This document shows positions 54,173 through 62,653 of a stretch of 64,000 nt of DNA, piece by piece. The position numbers were made by a program, and so were the translations under genes. Where the stretch lies: NCBI GenBank assembly GCA_034111645.1, contig JAWUWW010000008.1, positions 1-64,000 on the forward strand, read 5' to 3'. Numbering within the stretch: position 1 is the stretch's first letter; the number at the start of each line of letters is the position of its first letter. A model generated the notes under the pieces. That model saw only the letters and a program-made list of their open reading frames with translations, had not been told where the DNA came from and searched no databases. Origin of the DNA: CANLBN01 sp034111645. GTDB taxonomy: Bacteria; Pseudomonadota; Gammaproteobacteria; Pseudomonadales; Cellvibrionaceae.

Positions 54173-55318
54173 TTATTTTTGAATATAAAATGTATAGTTG
54201 CCCAACCACTCTTTCTGTTCAATCAAATCATCAAGTATGGTCTTCATTCTCGCTAATTCTTTTGGTTCCTTTTTATAAATAAGATCTATGTTTATTTGGT
54301 TGCCAACATAATGAAGCTGAAGATGGTTAGGTTTAATATTATAATTTATCAGTTCTTTTTCAATAACCTTTCGTTCAGGTAAATGCTGAGCAGTCATTTT
54401 TTTTATGGTATGAGTTTTTTCTTGCTCATGATCTTCATGAAAATCTTCTTCGTGATCAACGTGTACAGTAATATCGCTAACATCATCGCGTTCAGACTGA
54501 ATTTGTTGAACAACCCGCTCAGAGATAAAATGCCCCTCTGATACGCTAATAGTACTTTCAACTTGAATATGCACATCTAAAAAAATATGATTTCCCATAA
54601 TCCTACTGCGCAGCATATGTACGTCGACTACACCTGCAGTAGCTTCAATTATAGTTTTAATTTCTTCAGCTTCTTCGGGATCGATTCCGCGATCGATTAA
54701 CTCCTGGCTAGCATTCCACGTTAGAGTAACACCCATTTTGCCAATCAACAGGGCAACAGCAATCGCAGCATATAATTCAAACCATCCATATCCAAACCAA
54801 GTTGCTATAACACCAAATAAGACGATAACCGATGAAAATGCATCGCTGCGTGAATGCCATGCATTAGCTTCTAATAAATTAGATTTAACACGCTTAGCGG
54901 CAAGTATAGTGTAGCGAAATATCCACTCTTTAGACACAATAGAAATTAACGCAATAAAAATTGCCAATACGCTTGGATTGGGAGCATGGCTGCCATAAAT
55001 AAGTGATAAGATACTATCCCAGGCAATAACAGAGGCGACAACAATTAAAGTTGTTCCAAGAATAACAGTGCCAAGTGTCTCGTAACGATGGTGGCCGTAA
55101 GGGTGTTCTTTATCGGGATCAGCCTGAGCCCAATATGAAAAGACAATGACAGCAACATCTGTCAATAGGTCGCTTAATGAATGGAAGCCATCGGCAATAA
55201 GCGCAGGGCTATGCACTAGCCAACCCACCAGAATTTTAAAGAAAGCTAACACCCCGTCAATGCACGAACCTATCCAGGTTACCTTAACAATAATTGCTTG
55301 ACGTTCAAGTTTGTTCAT
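54173..55318 (-). CDS. Cation diffusion facilitator (FieF-like) transporter
   Basis: 381 residues. About six membrane segments (first about 13-35) with metal-site patterns HSLSDLLTDV in helix 2 and HSRSDAFSS in helix 5, then a cytosolic domain of the ZT-dimer type (MLRSRIMGNHIFLDVHIQVE). A His/Glu-rich stretch at about 290-310 (HVDHEEDFHEDHEQEKTH) extends beyond the usual roughly 300-residue FieF and may bind metal. It exports zinc, iron or a similar divalent ion by proton antiport; the ion cannot be read here. It starts 42 bp after the DUF924 gene ends and may share its transcript. Confidence 0.9.
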   Translation of the reverse strand: MNKLERQAIIVKVTWIGSCIDGVLAFFKILVGWLVHSPALIADGFHSLSDLLTDVAVIVFSYWAQADPDKEHPYGHHRYETLGTVILGTTLIVVASVIAWDSILSLIYGSHAPNPSVLAIFIALISIVSKEWIFRYTILAAKRVKSNLLEANAWHSRSDAFSSVIVLFGVIATWFGYGWFELYAAIAVALLIGKMGVTLTWNASQELIDRGIDPEEAEEIKTIIEATAGVVDVHMLRSRIMGNHIFLDVHIQVESTISVSEGHFISERVVQQIQSERDDVSDITVHVDHEEDFHEDHEQEKTHTIKKMTAQHLPERKVIEKELINYNIKPNHLQLHYVGNQINIDLIYKKEPKELARMKTILDDLIEQKEWLGNYTFYIQK

Positions 55319-55360
55319 AGATTTTTATACTATTATGTAAAATTATTTTTTATTACAGGC

Positions 55361-55897
55361 TTAAAATCTTGATCCGGGTTGAGCTAAAAATTTAATTTCT
55401 TCTTCTGTAGAAGCGCGGCCCAATATTTCATTTCTATGTGGATAACGACCAAATCTATCGATGATTACCTTGTGTTTAATTGCAAACTCTAGTGATTCTT
55501 TAATGCCTATCTGCGTGAATAATTTAATAGCCTCTTGATGAATAAGTGATGACTCACTGTGCATATAAGGCATATATAAAAATAGTCTTTGATCGTGACT
55601 TAATTGTAAATCATAACCGCCTGATACAACAGATTGCGCCAATACAAGCGCAAGTGAGTCATAAGCAAAAGATTCTGGTTGATCACGATAAATATTTCTA
55701 GAAAATTGATCTAGTACTATTATTTCGGCTAGAATTCCTTGCGGACTATATCGCCAAGAAAATAATTCACATCTTGTCGCTTTAGCATGCACCTCTATAA
55801 ATTTTGATGTAAGCAGAGCGTCAAAATTTTCATCTTTCTTAAACCATTGCGACTTATGAGTTTCATCGAACCAAAATTTTAAGATATTTTGATACAT
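55361..55897 (-). CDS. DUF924 family protein
   Basis: 178 residues, helical, cytosolic. Family patterns: NILKFWFDETHKSQWFKKDENFDALL at the start, EIIVLDQFSRNIYRDQPESFAYDSLAL, QRLFLYMPYMHSES and the C-terminal RFGRYPHRNEILGRASTEEEIKFL. Biochemical function unknown. It precedes the cation efflux gene by 42 bp on the same strand. Confidence 0.9.
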   Translation of the reverse strand: MYQNILKFWFDETHKSQWFKKDENFDALLTSKFIEVHAKATRCELFSWRYSPQGILAEIIVLDQFSRNIYRDQPESFAYDSLALVLAQSVVSGGYDLQLSHDQRLFLYMPYMHSESSLIHQEAIKLFTQIGIKESLEFAIKHKVIIDRFGRYPHRNEILGRASTEEEIKFLAQPGSRF

Positions 55898-55966
55898 ATA
55901 AGTTAAATTACCATTAATATCTGTTTGATAAAAAGTATAAATTACTTCACATCGAAAATTTTTAGC

Positions 55967-56257
55967 CTAGCTACCATCGATAATAAATAATGTACATTCG
56001 GCACTTTTTAGTCGCATCGCTTTTACTGGTATATATTCTTCAGAATCTAAAAAATCTTGAGCATTACTAATGTTAGGAAAATCGATGATGACGACTCTTG
56101 TTGGTGTCCAAAGTTGACTTTCCCTAATGTCTAGTGCTCCACCTCGGGCACGATAGATGCCACCATGTTTTTCTGCGATTGGCTTCGCAAGTTTCATGTA
56201 CTCTTTATATATTTTTAAATCATGAATTTTCGTATCAACAATAAGATATGCGCTCAT
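55967..56257 (-). CDS. DUF1330 family protein
   Basis: 96 residues from the ATG at 56257, which has GAGG at good spacing; an in-frame ATG at 56284 adds nine atypical residues. It has the dimeric ferredoxin-like fold of DUF1330: AYLIVDTKIHDLKIYKEYMKLAKPIAEKHGGIYRARGG, then RVVIIDFPNISNAQDFLDSEEYIPVKAMRLKSAE. Function unknown. It lies between DUF924 and DUF1456 genes, all on the minus strand. Confidence 0.88.
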   Translation of the reverse strand: MSAYLIVDTKIHDLKIYKEYMKLAKPIAEKHGGIYRARGGALDIRESQLWTPTRVVIIDFPNISNAQDFLDSEEYIPVKAMRLKSAECTLFIIDGS

Positions 56258-56364
56258 GTAAAGCCTCGATATATTTTTTGACAAAAGGGATATTATGAAA
56301 ATATCATCTTAAATTTTTTGATATTAGTCTTCATAAGTATAAAAATTATAAATAGCTAAGTCAT

Positions 56365-56826
56365 TTAATTTTCACGATATTTAAGCTCAATCCCTTTAAT
56401 AAAATTGCGTAAAACTTGGTCTTTGCACGCACGATAATGTTTATGATCTTTTTTACGAAAAAAAGCGCTAAGTTCATGCTTGCTTAGCACAAAGTCAGCA
56501 AATTCAAGCACTAATAAAACATCTTCAGCCTTAAGATTAAGTGCAATTTTTAACTTAGTAAGAATAATGTTATTGTTTAAGCTTTTCTCGGGCTTAGATT
56601 GAACGCCATCACGCTTGCCGCGTTTGAAAACAATAAAGCCATTAAGAAATGTAGCCAATAATGAATCATTGAAAGGCAAGAAATCTATATCGTCCTCTTT
56701 TTTAAGCCAATTGCTGATCTGTTCGCGAGAAACCTCGAGATCGGCAAGGCCAAATATTTTTATCATACTGTTGTCATTTAGCTCTAGCGCGTAGCGCAGA
56801 CGACGTAAAATATCGTTGTTATCCAT
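56365..56826 (-). CDS. DUF1456 (YehS) family protein
   Basis: 153 residues made of two related halves of about 68 residues. Half one is NDILRRLRYALELNDNSMIKIFGLADLEVSREQISNWLKKEDD; half two is NIILTKLKIALNLKAEDVLLVLEFADFVLSKHELSAFFRKKDHKHYRACKDQVLRNFIKGIELKYR. This duplication is the hallmark of YehS. A Lys/Arg-rich linker (FKRGKRDGVQSKPEKS) joins them. Function unknown. Confidence 0.92.
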   Translation of the reverse strand: MDNNDILRRLRYALELNDNSMIKIFGLADLEVSREQISNWLKKEDDIDFLPFNDSLLATFLNGFIVFKRGKRDGVQSKPEKSLNNNIILTKLKIALNLKAEDVLLVLEFADFVLSKHELSAFFRKKDHKHYRACKDQVLRNFIKGIELKYREN

Positions 56827-57075
56827 ACTGGTACCTTATAGTAATCATTTATTATCCTGTTTATATTTTGCTAAAATTTTAATAAATACTCGATTGATTT
56901 ATGATTATTATTGTTAATAGAGCTAACACAAATAAATTAAGAATATAAAAGATTTATTTAAAATAACTATTAGTCACCGACAAATAATATGTAACACGTG
57001 CCCCAAATTATTTAAGTTCGACATTAATATTAGGGTATAAGAAAAGAGCTTTCAATAACATCCAAAGCTTTAAAT

Positions 57076-57375
57076 CTAATGAGTATTTTCTTCTATACCC
57101 ATATAGGCATTAAAGTTTTTCTCATAATCATCCATATGTTCGCCAAGCATTTTTCGATATTCGTCAGCGAAATATTTTATTGCTTCATCTTTTCCTTCAG
57201 AAAATTCTTTCTGACTCTTCCAACTGGTTGCCGTTAAATGTGCATTAAATCTTGCAGCACCAAACATAAATGAAGCGCTGACTTTCGCATGGCCTACTTT
57301 TTCTGTGATTTGCTTATTCGATAAACGAATATGAGCATCAGCTCTTTCGTAAAATTGTTCATCTACTTCTTTCAT
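57076..57375 (-). CDS. DUF3144 family protein
   Basis: 99 residues, cytosolic. The pattern EQFYERADAHIRLSNKQITEKVGHAKVSASFMFGAARFNAHLTATSW and the following DEAIKYFADEYRKMLGEHMDDYEKNF match DUF3144. Function unknown. Good ribosome-binding site (CAAGGAAAA). Divergent from the DUF2237 gene; 250 bp of AT-rich sequence separate it from DUF1456. Confidence 0.88.
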   Translation of the reverse strand: MKEVDEQFYERADAHIRLSNKQITEKVGHAKVSASFMFGAARFNAHLTATSWKSQKEFSEGKDEAIKYFADEYRKMLGEHMDDYEKNFNAYMGIEENTH

Positions 57376-57505
57376 GTTTTTTCCTTGGTGAAATAGAAAA
57401 ATTCAAGGCTCGATTAAAAGTCCTTAATTAATTGAGTCCAGAGCTACTTAATTATTAAATAATAGTTGATCATATTGGTTTGCTATTGATTTTTCAAGAC
57501 TGTCT

Positions 57506-57913
57506 ATGGCAGAGTGCTCTATGTCTACAAACTTGAGAGAGGCTTTAACAGTGGCTAATGAAAAAAATGTTCTAGGACAACCTTTGAAACTATGTTGTGG
57601 AAATACAGGTTTCACTCGTGAGGGTTTTTGTTATGTGCCACCGAGCGATACAGGCAATCATAGCGTTTGCGCCATTATGACTGAAGACTTCTTGGCTTTT
57701 TCTAAATCTCAGGGAAACGATTTAACTACTGCTCTTCCTCAGTTTCAGTTTCCAGGACTCAACCCAAGAGATAAGTGGTGTTTATGTGCAGCAAGATGGC
57801 AGGAGGCATTTTTAGCTAATTGCGCACCGAAAGTTGTCTTATCTGCGACACATCAAGCTTGTCTAAAGGTGATTAAGCTAGAAGATTTAATAGCCCATAG
57901 CTTGCCAGAATGA
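57506..57913 (+). CDS. DUF2237 family protein
   Basis: 135 residues (130 if the second Met, at 57521, is used). DUF2237 signature: NVLGQPLKLCCGNTGFTREGFCYVPPSDTGNHSVCAIMTEDFLAFSKSQGNDLTTA, then FPGLNPRDKWCLCAARWQEAF and the C-terminal APKVVLSATHQACLKVI. Six or more conserved cysteines hint at a metal or redox site. Function unknown. Confidence 0.92.
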   Translation: MAECSMSTNLREALTVANEKNVLGQPLKLCCGNTGFTREGFCYVPPSDTGNHSVCAIMTEDFLAFSKSQGNDLTTALPQFQFPGLNPRDKWCLCAARWQEAFLANCAPKVVLSATHQACLKVIKLEDLIAHSLPE

Positions 57914-58037
57914 ATGCTTATGCAGTCATGCTTAGACCTTATTTGATTCAGTAATTAGGCAACAGGTGACCATTTAAAAGCAACGAATATCAGTATTGTC
58001 ATTCAAAATAATAGTCTTATTTGACACCTTGATAGTA

Positions 58038-58559
58038 TTAACCATCGACTGGCTTTGTGGGTGTATTTAGCAGTAATTGATAAAAGCCTAAATCGAGCCA
58101 ACGATTAAATTTGAACGCAGCTTCCTTAATCGTACCTGCATGAGTAAACCCTAGTTTTTCATGAAAGAGAACACTATCTGTGTTCGCGATATCTATACCG
58201 CCAATCATTGTATGATATTGCTGCTGACTTGCAGTGGCAATTAATTTTTTCATCAGTAGCCGGCCAAGACCCTTATTCCTGTGATCCTTGTGAATATAAA
58301 TTGAATGTTCAACTGAATATTTATAAGCGGGCCAAGCCCTGAATGTACTATAAGTCGCAAAACCCATTAATTGTGCCGCATCATCAACGACGCCAATAAC
58401 CGGAAAGTTTCCTAATTCTTTGTGTTTAAACCAATTGCCCATGGTTTCAATAGTGCGTGACTCATAGTCATAAAGAGCGGTCGAATTAATGATTGCATCA
58501 TTTAATATTTCGAGGATTTGATGTGCGTGAGACTGGAAGGTGCAAGTAATCAAAGTCAT
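58038..58559 (-). CDS. GNAT acetyltransferase, phosphinothricin-acetyltransferase-like
   Basis: 173 residues from the ATG at 58559 (MTLITC), which has GGAGAA at proper distance; the in-frame ATG at 58571 lacks one. Acetyl-CoA binding motif A reads SIYIHKDHRNKGLGRLLMKKLIATA (Q/R-x-x-G-x-G/A), with YDYESRTIETMGNWFKHKE before and GGIDIANTDSVLFHEKLGFTHAGTIKEAAFKFNRWLDLGFYQ after, as in Pat/Bar-like enzymes. Substrate unknown. Confidence 0.87.
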   Translation of the reverse strand: MTLITCTFQSHAHQILEILNDAIINSTALYDYESRTIETMGNWFKHKELGNFPVIGVVDDAAQLMGFATYSTFRAWPAYKYSVEHSIYIHKDHRNKGLGRLLMKKLIATASQQQYHTMIGGIDIANTDSVLFHEKLGFTHAGTIKEAAFKFNRWLDLGFYQLLLNTPTKPVDG

Positions 58560-58719
58560 TGAATTCTCCATATGCAGTTATAGAATAATACATTAGAAGA
58601 GTTTTTCGTATCAGAACATTAACGTTTAAAAGTTTAATAACTTCAAAGGCTCGATCTGTTAAGTTCCTGCAATACTAAAGGTAAATATTAATAGAGACAT
58701 ACTTCTTTTGTGTTGGCTG

Positions 58720-58737
58720 TCTATTAAATTTAATAGA
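58720..58737. promoter_or_regulatory. Perfect 18-bp palindrome upstream of acuR
   Basis: TCTATTAAATTTAATAGA is fully self-complementary. It lies 70 bp before the acuR start and shares TCTATTA-type arms with the neighbouring site at 58751, so it may be a second operator half or a promoter-overlapping site. Confidence 0.5.
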
Positions 58738-58750
58738 GTGCTTTTATTTA

Positions 58751-58767
58751 ATAGACGATCGGTCTAT
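58751..58767. promoter_or_regulatory. Likely AcuR operator
   Basis: ATAGAC-N5-GTCTAT, a 17-bp inverted repeat 40 bp before the acuR start. Its form and position fit autorepression by a TetR protein; AcuR is known to repress its own operon and to be relieved by acrylate. Confidence 0.65.
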
Positions 58768-58806
58768 AATAATTACAATTATTATTAAAGGCAAGACACT
58801 ACCATT

Positions 58807-59508
58807 ATGCAGGCCACATTCAATGCAAGCGCGTCAATCATAGGGCTTTCCGATACCCAGCCAAAAAAAGTTGATAGGCCGCGCCGCGGACGACCGTCTA
58901 AACAGTCAATTAATGTTGATACTAAGGAGTTATTGATAAGAAGTGGCCTTGAGCATCTGACAGAATATGGTTTTACGGCCTCTGGAATCGATGCCGTTTT
59001 AAAGCGAGCAGGAGTGCCAAAGGGTTCTTTTTATTACTATTTTTCGAGTAAAGAAGCCTTCGGTAAAGAGTTAATTGCTAGCTACGATACCTTTTTTGCT
59101 AATAAGCTTGATATTCATTTGTTAGATGAGCGTTACCCGCCGCTAGAGCGCCTTCAGCGATACGTGCTTGATGCACAAAAAACAATGAAGAAGTTTAATT
59201 TTAAGCGAGGCTGCTTAATTGGTAATTTAGGTCAAGAAGTTGATAGTCTCCCAGAGAGTTATCGCAATATCTTGGTCGATGTGTTTTTGGGTTGGCAGCA
59301 GCGAGTTGAAGTTTGCCTGTCTTTGGCACAAGAGCGCGGACAGATAAGTACCAATGCAGATTGTAGTCAATTAGCCGAATATTTTTGGATAGGTTGGGAG
59401 GGTGCAGTTAGCCGTGCAAAGCTAACTAAGAGTTTAGAGCCGCTGAAGTGTTTCTTTACTCATTTTATGTTGGGACTATCTTTTCAAAATAAGTCTTATG
59501 GGGATTAA
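58807..59508 (+). CDS. acuR: TetR-family regulator AcuR
   Basis: 233 residues. An N-terminal basic tail with RPRRGRPSK precedes a TetR helix-turn-helix (about 38-80, LLIRSGLEHLTEYGFTASGIDAVLKRAGVPKGSFYYYFSSKEAFGKELI). The C-terminal ligand domain has FKRGCLIGNLGQEVDSLPESYR, typical of the AcuR group. It directly precedes acuI (62 bp), the Rhodobacter-like arrangement in which AcuR represses acrylate genes. Two palindromes lie upstream. Confidence 0.87.
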   Translation: MQATFNASASIIGLSDTQPKKVDRPRRGRPSKQSINVDTKELLIRSGLEHLTEYGFTASGIDAVLKRAGVPKGSFYYYFSSKEAFGKELIASYDTFFANKLDIHLLDERYPPLERLQRYVLDAQKTMKKFNFKRGCLIGNLGQEVDSLPESYRNILVDVFLGWQQRVEVCLSLAQERGQISTNADCSQLAEYFWIGWEGAVSRAKLTKSLEPLKCFFTHFMLGLSFQNKSYGD

Positions 59509-59570
59509 ATCTGTTCCAAAATAAGCTACTTCACACAAGTATATTTTTATAAAACCGACAGGAAAAAATT

Positions 59571-60551
59571 ATGTTTAAAGGTATTTTGATCGAAAAAGAT
59601 GACAATGGTTATCGTGCAACGGTTCAGCAAATTGATGAAAGTGTATTGCCGGAGGGCGACGTAACGATTAACGTTGAATATAGCACCCTAAATTACAAAG
59701 ATGCACTCGCTATTACTGGTAAAGCACCTGTTGTTAGAAACTTTCCGATGATTCCTGGTATCGATTTAGTAGGTACTGTCGAGAAAACTGACTCTGCAAA
59801 ATTCAAAATAGGCGATAAAGTATTGCTAAATGGCTTTGGTGTAGGCGAGCTACACTGTGGTGGTTTAGCTCAAAAAGCACGGCTTAAAAGTGAATGGTTA
59901 ATTCCATTGCCAAAGCAGCTAAGCGCCAAGCAAGCGATGTCTATTGGTACTGCAGGTTATACAGCAATGCTTTGTGTGATGGCCTTAGAAAAAAATGGCT
60001 TAACGCCTGACAAAGGTAAAATATTAGTCACCGGAGCCAATGGCGGTGTTGGTAGTTTTGCAATCGCATTACTATCAAAATTGGGCTACAGCGTGGTTGC
60101 ATCTACGGGTCGAGTCAATGAGAGCGATTATCTGAAAAAGCTTGGCGCGAGCGAAATCATCGACCGTGCGACATTATCTGAAGCTGGGCGTCCACTAGGC
60201 AAAGAGCAGTGGGCTGGTGCAGTTGATACCGTAGGTAGTCATACGCTTGCTAATGTGTGTGCGGGCATAAAATATGGTGGCACTGTTGCTGCTTGTGGTT
60301 TAGCGCAAGGCTTTGATTTGCCAGCAACGGTCATGCCTTTCATCTTACGCTGCGTGACATTAGCCGGTGTCGATAGCGTTAATCGCTCGATAGAAGATCG
60401 CACCACAGCATGGCAGCGTTTGTCAGACTTGCTAGACCCATCTGTATTTGATGATATTACTGCTTCGATAAGCCTAGAAGATGCGATTAAAGTTGCCGAT
60501 GATCTAATCTCTGGTAAAGTACGAGGGCGTGTTGTTGTTGAAATTAAATAA
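59571..60551 (+). CDS. acuI: Acryloyl-CoA reductase AcuI (MDR family)
   Basis: 326 residues, zinc-independent medium-chain reductase of the YhdH/AcuI group. It reduces acryloyl-CoA to propionyl-CoA with NADPH, detoxifying acrylate from DMSP. Motifs: STLNYKDALAITGKAPVVRNFPMIPGIDLVGTV, the Rossmann loop VTGANGGVGSFAIALLSKLGY and GAVDTVGSHTLANVCAGIKYGGTVAACGLAQGFDLPATVMPFILRCVTLAGVDSV. A DMSP lyase is not in the window. AcuI is also found in non-DMSP bacteria. Confidence 0.9.
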   Translation: MFKGILIEKDDNGYRATVQQIDESVLPEGDVTINVEYSTLNYKDALAITGKAPVVRNFPMIPGIDLVGTVEKTDSAKFKIGDKVLLNGFGVGELHCGGLAQKARLKSEWLIPLPKQLSAKQAMSIGTAGYTAMLCVMALEKNGLTPDKGKILVTGANGGVGSFAIALLSKLGYSVVASTGRVNESDYLKKLGASEIIDRATLSEAGRPLGKEQWAGAVDTVGSHTLANVCAGIKYGGTVAACGLAQGFDLPATVMPFILRCVTLAGVDSVNRSIEDRTTAWQRLSDLLDPSVFDDITASISLEDAIKVADDLISGKVRGRVVVEIK

Positions 60552-60620
60552 AAGGTTTATAAGCCTAATTATTAACTAAAAACAGCAAAAATTTAATCAT
60601 TAAGTATTAAAGAGAATTTG

Positions 60621-61541
60621 TTGTTAAGTTATAGGCATTCATTCCATGCGGGAAATTTTGCAGATGTTCTTAAACATTGTGTTTGCACGCACATTTTTGA
60701 GCATCTGTTAAAAAAGAATAAGCCCTTTGATTATATCGATACGCACTCAGGTGCGGGTTTATTTAATTTAATGGGCGTCGATGCCGCAAAGCTAAAAGAA
60801 TTTTCTGCTGGAATTCATCGTATACAGTCATCTAAGTTGCCACAATTACGCAGCTACCTTGCAGCAGTAAAAGCTTTTAACCAATCTAGTACCACTAAAA
60901 ATATTAAATTCTATCCGGGGTCTCCTGCTTTAGCCCTATATTTTTTGCGCTCGATCGATAAAGCCACCTTGCATGAACTACATCCACAAGATGCAAAGTT
61001 ACTATCAAAAAATATAGGCGAATTAAAAGTCAGTGTTGGTAAAAATAGTCAAATACGTGTTGAGGTAAGCGATGGGCTAAAAAATTTACAAGCACTTATT
61101 CCGCCTTTATCACGACGTGCCTTTGTATTAATCGACCCATCTTATGAAGTTAAAACAGAGTACGATGATGTATTCTTTGCCGTAGAAAAAGCCTATAAAA
61201 AATTTCCGACAGGTACTTATGCAATTTGGTATCCTGTAGTCGAGCGCAGTCGCATTGATCGTCTTGAGAGAAAATTAGTTAATAGCGCTATTAAAAACAT
61301 TCAACGCTTTGAGCTAGGCATTGCCCCTGACTCTAACGAGCACGGCATGACTTCTGCAGGTTTATTTGTCGTAAATCCTCCATGGACACTCTTCGAGTCT
61401 ATGTCACAACTATTACCACAATTAGCAACGTTATTAAATGATAGGCCGTCAATAGATAAAGACTTATCCGTTGAAGCCTTAACGCACAGCGGATTAGCTA
61501 AACCATCTTATTATAAATGCGAAATAATAAAGCCTGAATAA
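60621..61541 (+). CDS. rlmJ: 23S rRNA A2030 N6-methyltransferase RlmJ
   Basis: About 306 residues with a TTG start at 60621 (MLSYRHSFHAGNFADV), matching the family N-terminus; another TTG one codon earlier is possible. Motifs: HCVCTHIFEHLLKKNKPFDYIDTHSGAGLFNL, FYPGSPALA, LHELHPQDAKLL, and catalytic DPSYE (VLIDPSYEVKTEYDDV), then TYAIWYPVVERSRID. It methylates A2030 of 23S rRNA. Confidence 0.95.
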   Translation: MLSYRHSFHAGNFADVLKHCVCTHIFEHLLKKNKPFDYIDTHSGAGLFNLMGVDAAKLKEFSAGIHRIQSSKLPQLRSYLAAVKAFNQSSTTKNIKFYPGSPALALYFLRSIDKATLHELHPQDAKLLSKNIGELKVSVGKNSQIRVEVSDGLKNLQALIPPLSRRAFVLIDPSYEVKTEYDDVFFAVEKAYKKFPTGTYAIWYPVVERSRIDRLERKLVNSAIKNIQRFELGIAPDSNEHGMTSAGLFVVNPPWTLFESMSQLLPQLATLLNDRPSIDKDLSVEALTHSGLAKPSYYKCEIIKPE

Positions 61542-61711
61542 TTATCATTCGACATATTATTATCATTAACAATCCTGTCCTCCAGTCTTTGTATTCCTAG
61601 TTTTGACAAATACTATAGATAAATAACTATATTAATTTATAAAACTGAACTGGTTTTAAAAAAGCAGCAGTTCATAGTAGATATCTGTACAGACAGTATT
61701 TGTTTATAGGT

Positions 61712-61762
61712 TAGTCACATAACTATCACATAACTATCACATAACTGTCATTTTATTGTCAT
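61712..61762 (+). promoter_or_regulatory. Extended Pho box array upstream of phnC
   Basis: Five TCA half-site cores at 61715, 61726, 61737, 61748 and 61759 fall in perfect 11-bp register. The last two form a near-consensus Pho box (CTGTCAT and TTGTCAT); the upstream three (TAGTCAC, CTATCAC, CTATCAC) are weaker. The array ends 46 bp before phnC. Several PhoB dimers could bind side by side. Confidence 0.78.
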
Positions 61763-61808
61763 CGTTGAAGCTTAAGTTATATGCACAGGTTGATATTAGG
61801 TAATATAA

Positions 61809-62636
61809 ATGAATGCAATTAATGTTAGCAACGTCAAAAAAAGTTATAACCAAACAGTCTTAGATGACGTCTCTTTTTCAATTGATACTGGTGAAATGCT
61901 GGCTTTGATTGGACCATCTGGATCAGGTAAATCTACGCTAATGCGCCATCTTTCGGGCCTAGTAATGAGTGATAGAGACAGCCAAACAAATATAGAGTTG
62001 TTGGGAAGGTCAATACAAAAATCAGGTCGCCTAGCAAAAGATATTCGAATTACTCGTTCAAAAATAGGTTGTATTTTTCAACAATTTAATCTGATTAATC
62101 GTTTGAGTGTAATGACCAATGTGTTGATTGGTTGTTTAGGTAATATTCCTGCATGGCGTGGATATCTGGGTTATTTTAGCGAAGAAGAAAAACAAAATGC
62201 GCTAGCTGCATTAGAGCGTGTGGGCTTAAAAGACCATGCCTATAAAAAAGCGGCAAATTTGTCGGGTGGTCAACAGCAGCGCGTAGCAATTGCTCGAGCA
62301 CTAATGCAAGAGGCCGATATTATTTTAGCTGACGAACCCATTTCATCACTTGATCCACATTCAGCAAGAGTAGTGATGGAAATGCTCGAAGATATAAATC
62401 GTCAAGACGGAAAAACCGTAATCGTTACCTTGCATCAAGTTGATGTAGCAAGAAAATACTGCCCTCGTGTGATCGCACTAAGAGAGGGAAAATTATTTTA
62501 TGACGGAACGCGTGAAAAACTCACGGATGAGCTTATGTATTCATTGTATGAAGATGAAGCAAAGGAAATGCTATATAGCAGCGAAACCAAAGAAGAAAAA
62601 AGTAATATAAATAATTCAATCGCTATGGCGAGTTAA
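61809..62636 (+). CDS. phnC: Phosphonate ABC transporter ATP-binding protein PhnC
   Basis: 275 residues. Walker A GPSGSGKSTLMRHLSGL at about 36-50, Q-loop IFQQFNLINRLSVMTNVLIGCLG, signature LSGGQQQRVAIARALMQEADIILADEPISSLDP (Walker B) and switch LHQVDVARKYCPRVIALREG. The N.LIG.LG phrase is characteristic of PhnC. It powers uptake of phosphonates or related P compounds through PhnE. First gene of phnC-phnD-phnE, behind a Pho box array. Confidence 0.95.
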   Translation: MNAINVSNVKKSYNQTVLDDVSFSIDTGEMLALIGPSGSGKSTLMRHLSGLVMSDRDSQTNIELLGRSIQKSGRLAKDIRITRSKIGCIFQQFNLINRLSVMTNVLIGCLGNIPAWRGYLGYFSEEEKQNALAALERVGLKDHAYKKAANLSGGQQQRVAIARALMQEADIILADEPISSLDPHSARVVMEMLEDINRQDGKTVIVTLHQVDVARKYCPRVIALREGKLFYDGTREKLTDELMYSLYEDEAKEMLYSSETKEEKSNINNSIAMAS

Positions 62637-62653
62637 TATTAAGGGGAAGTACT

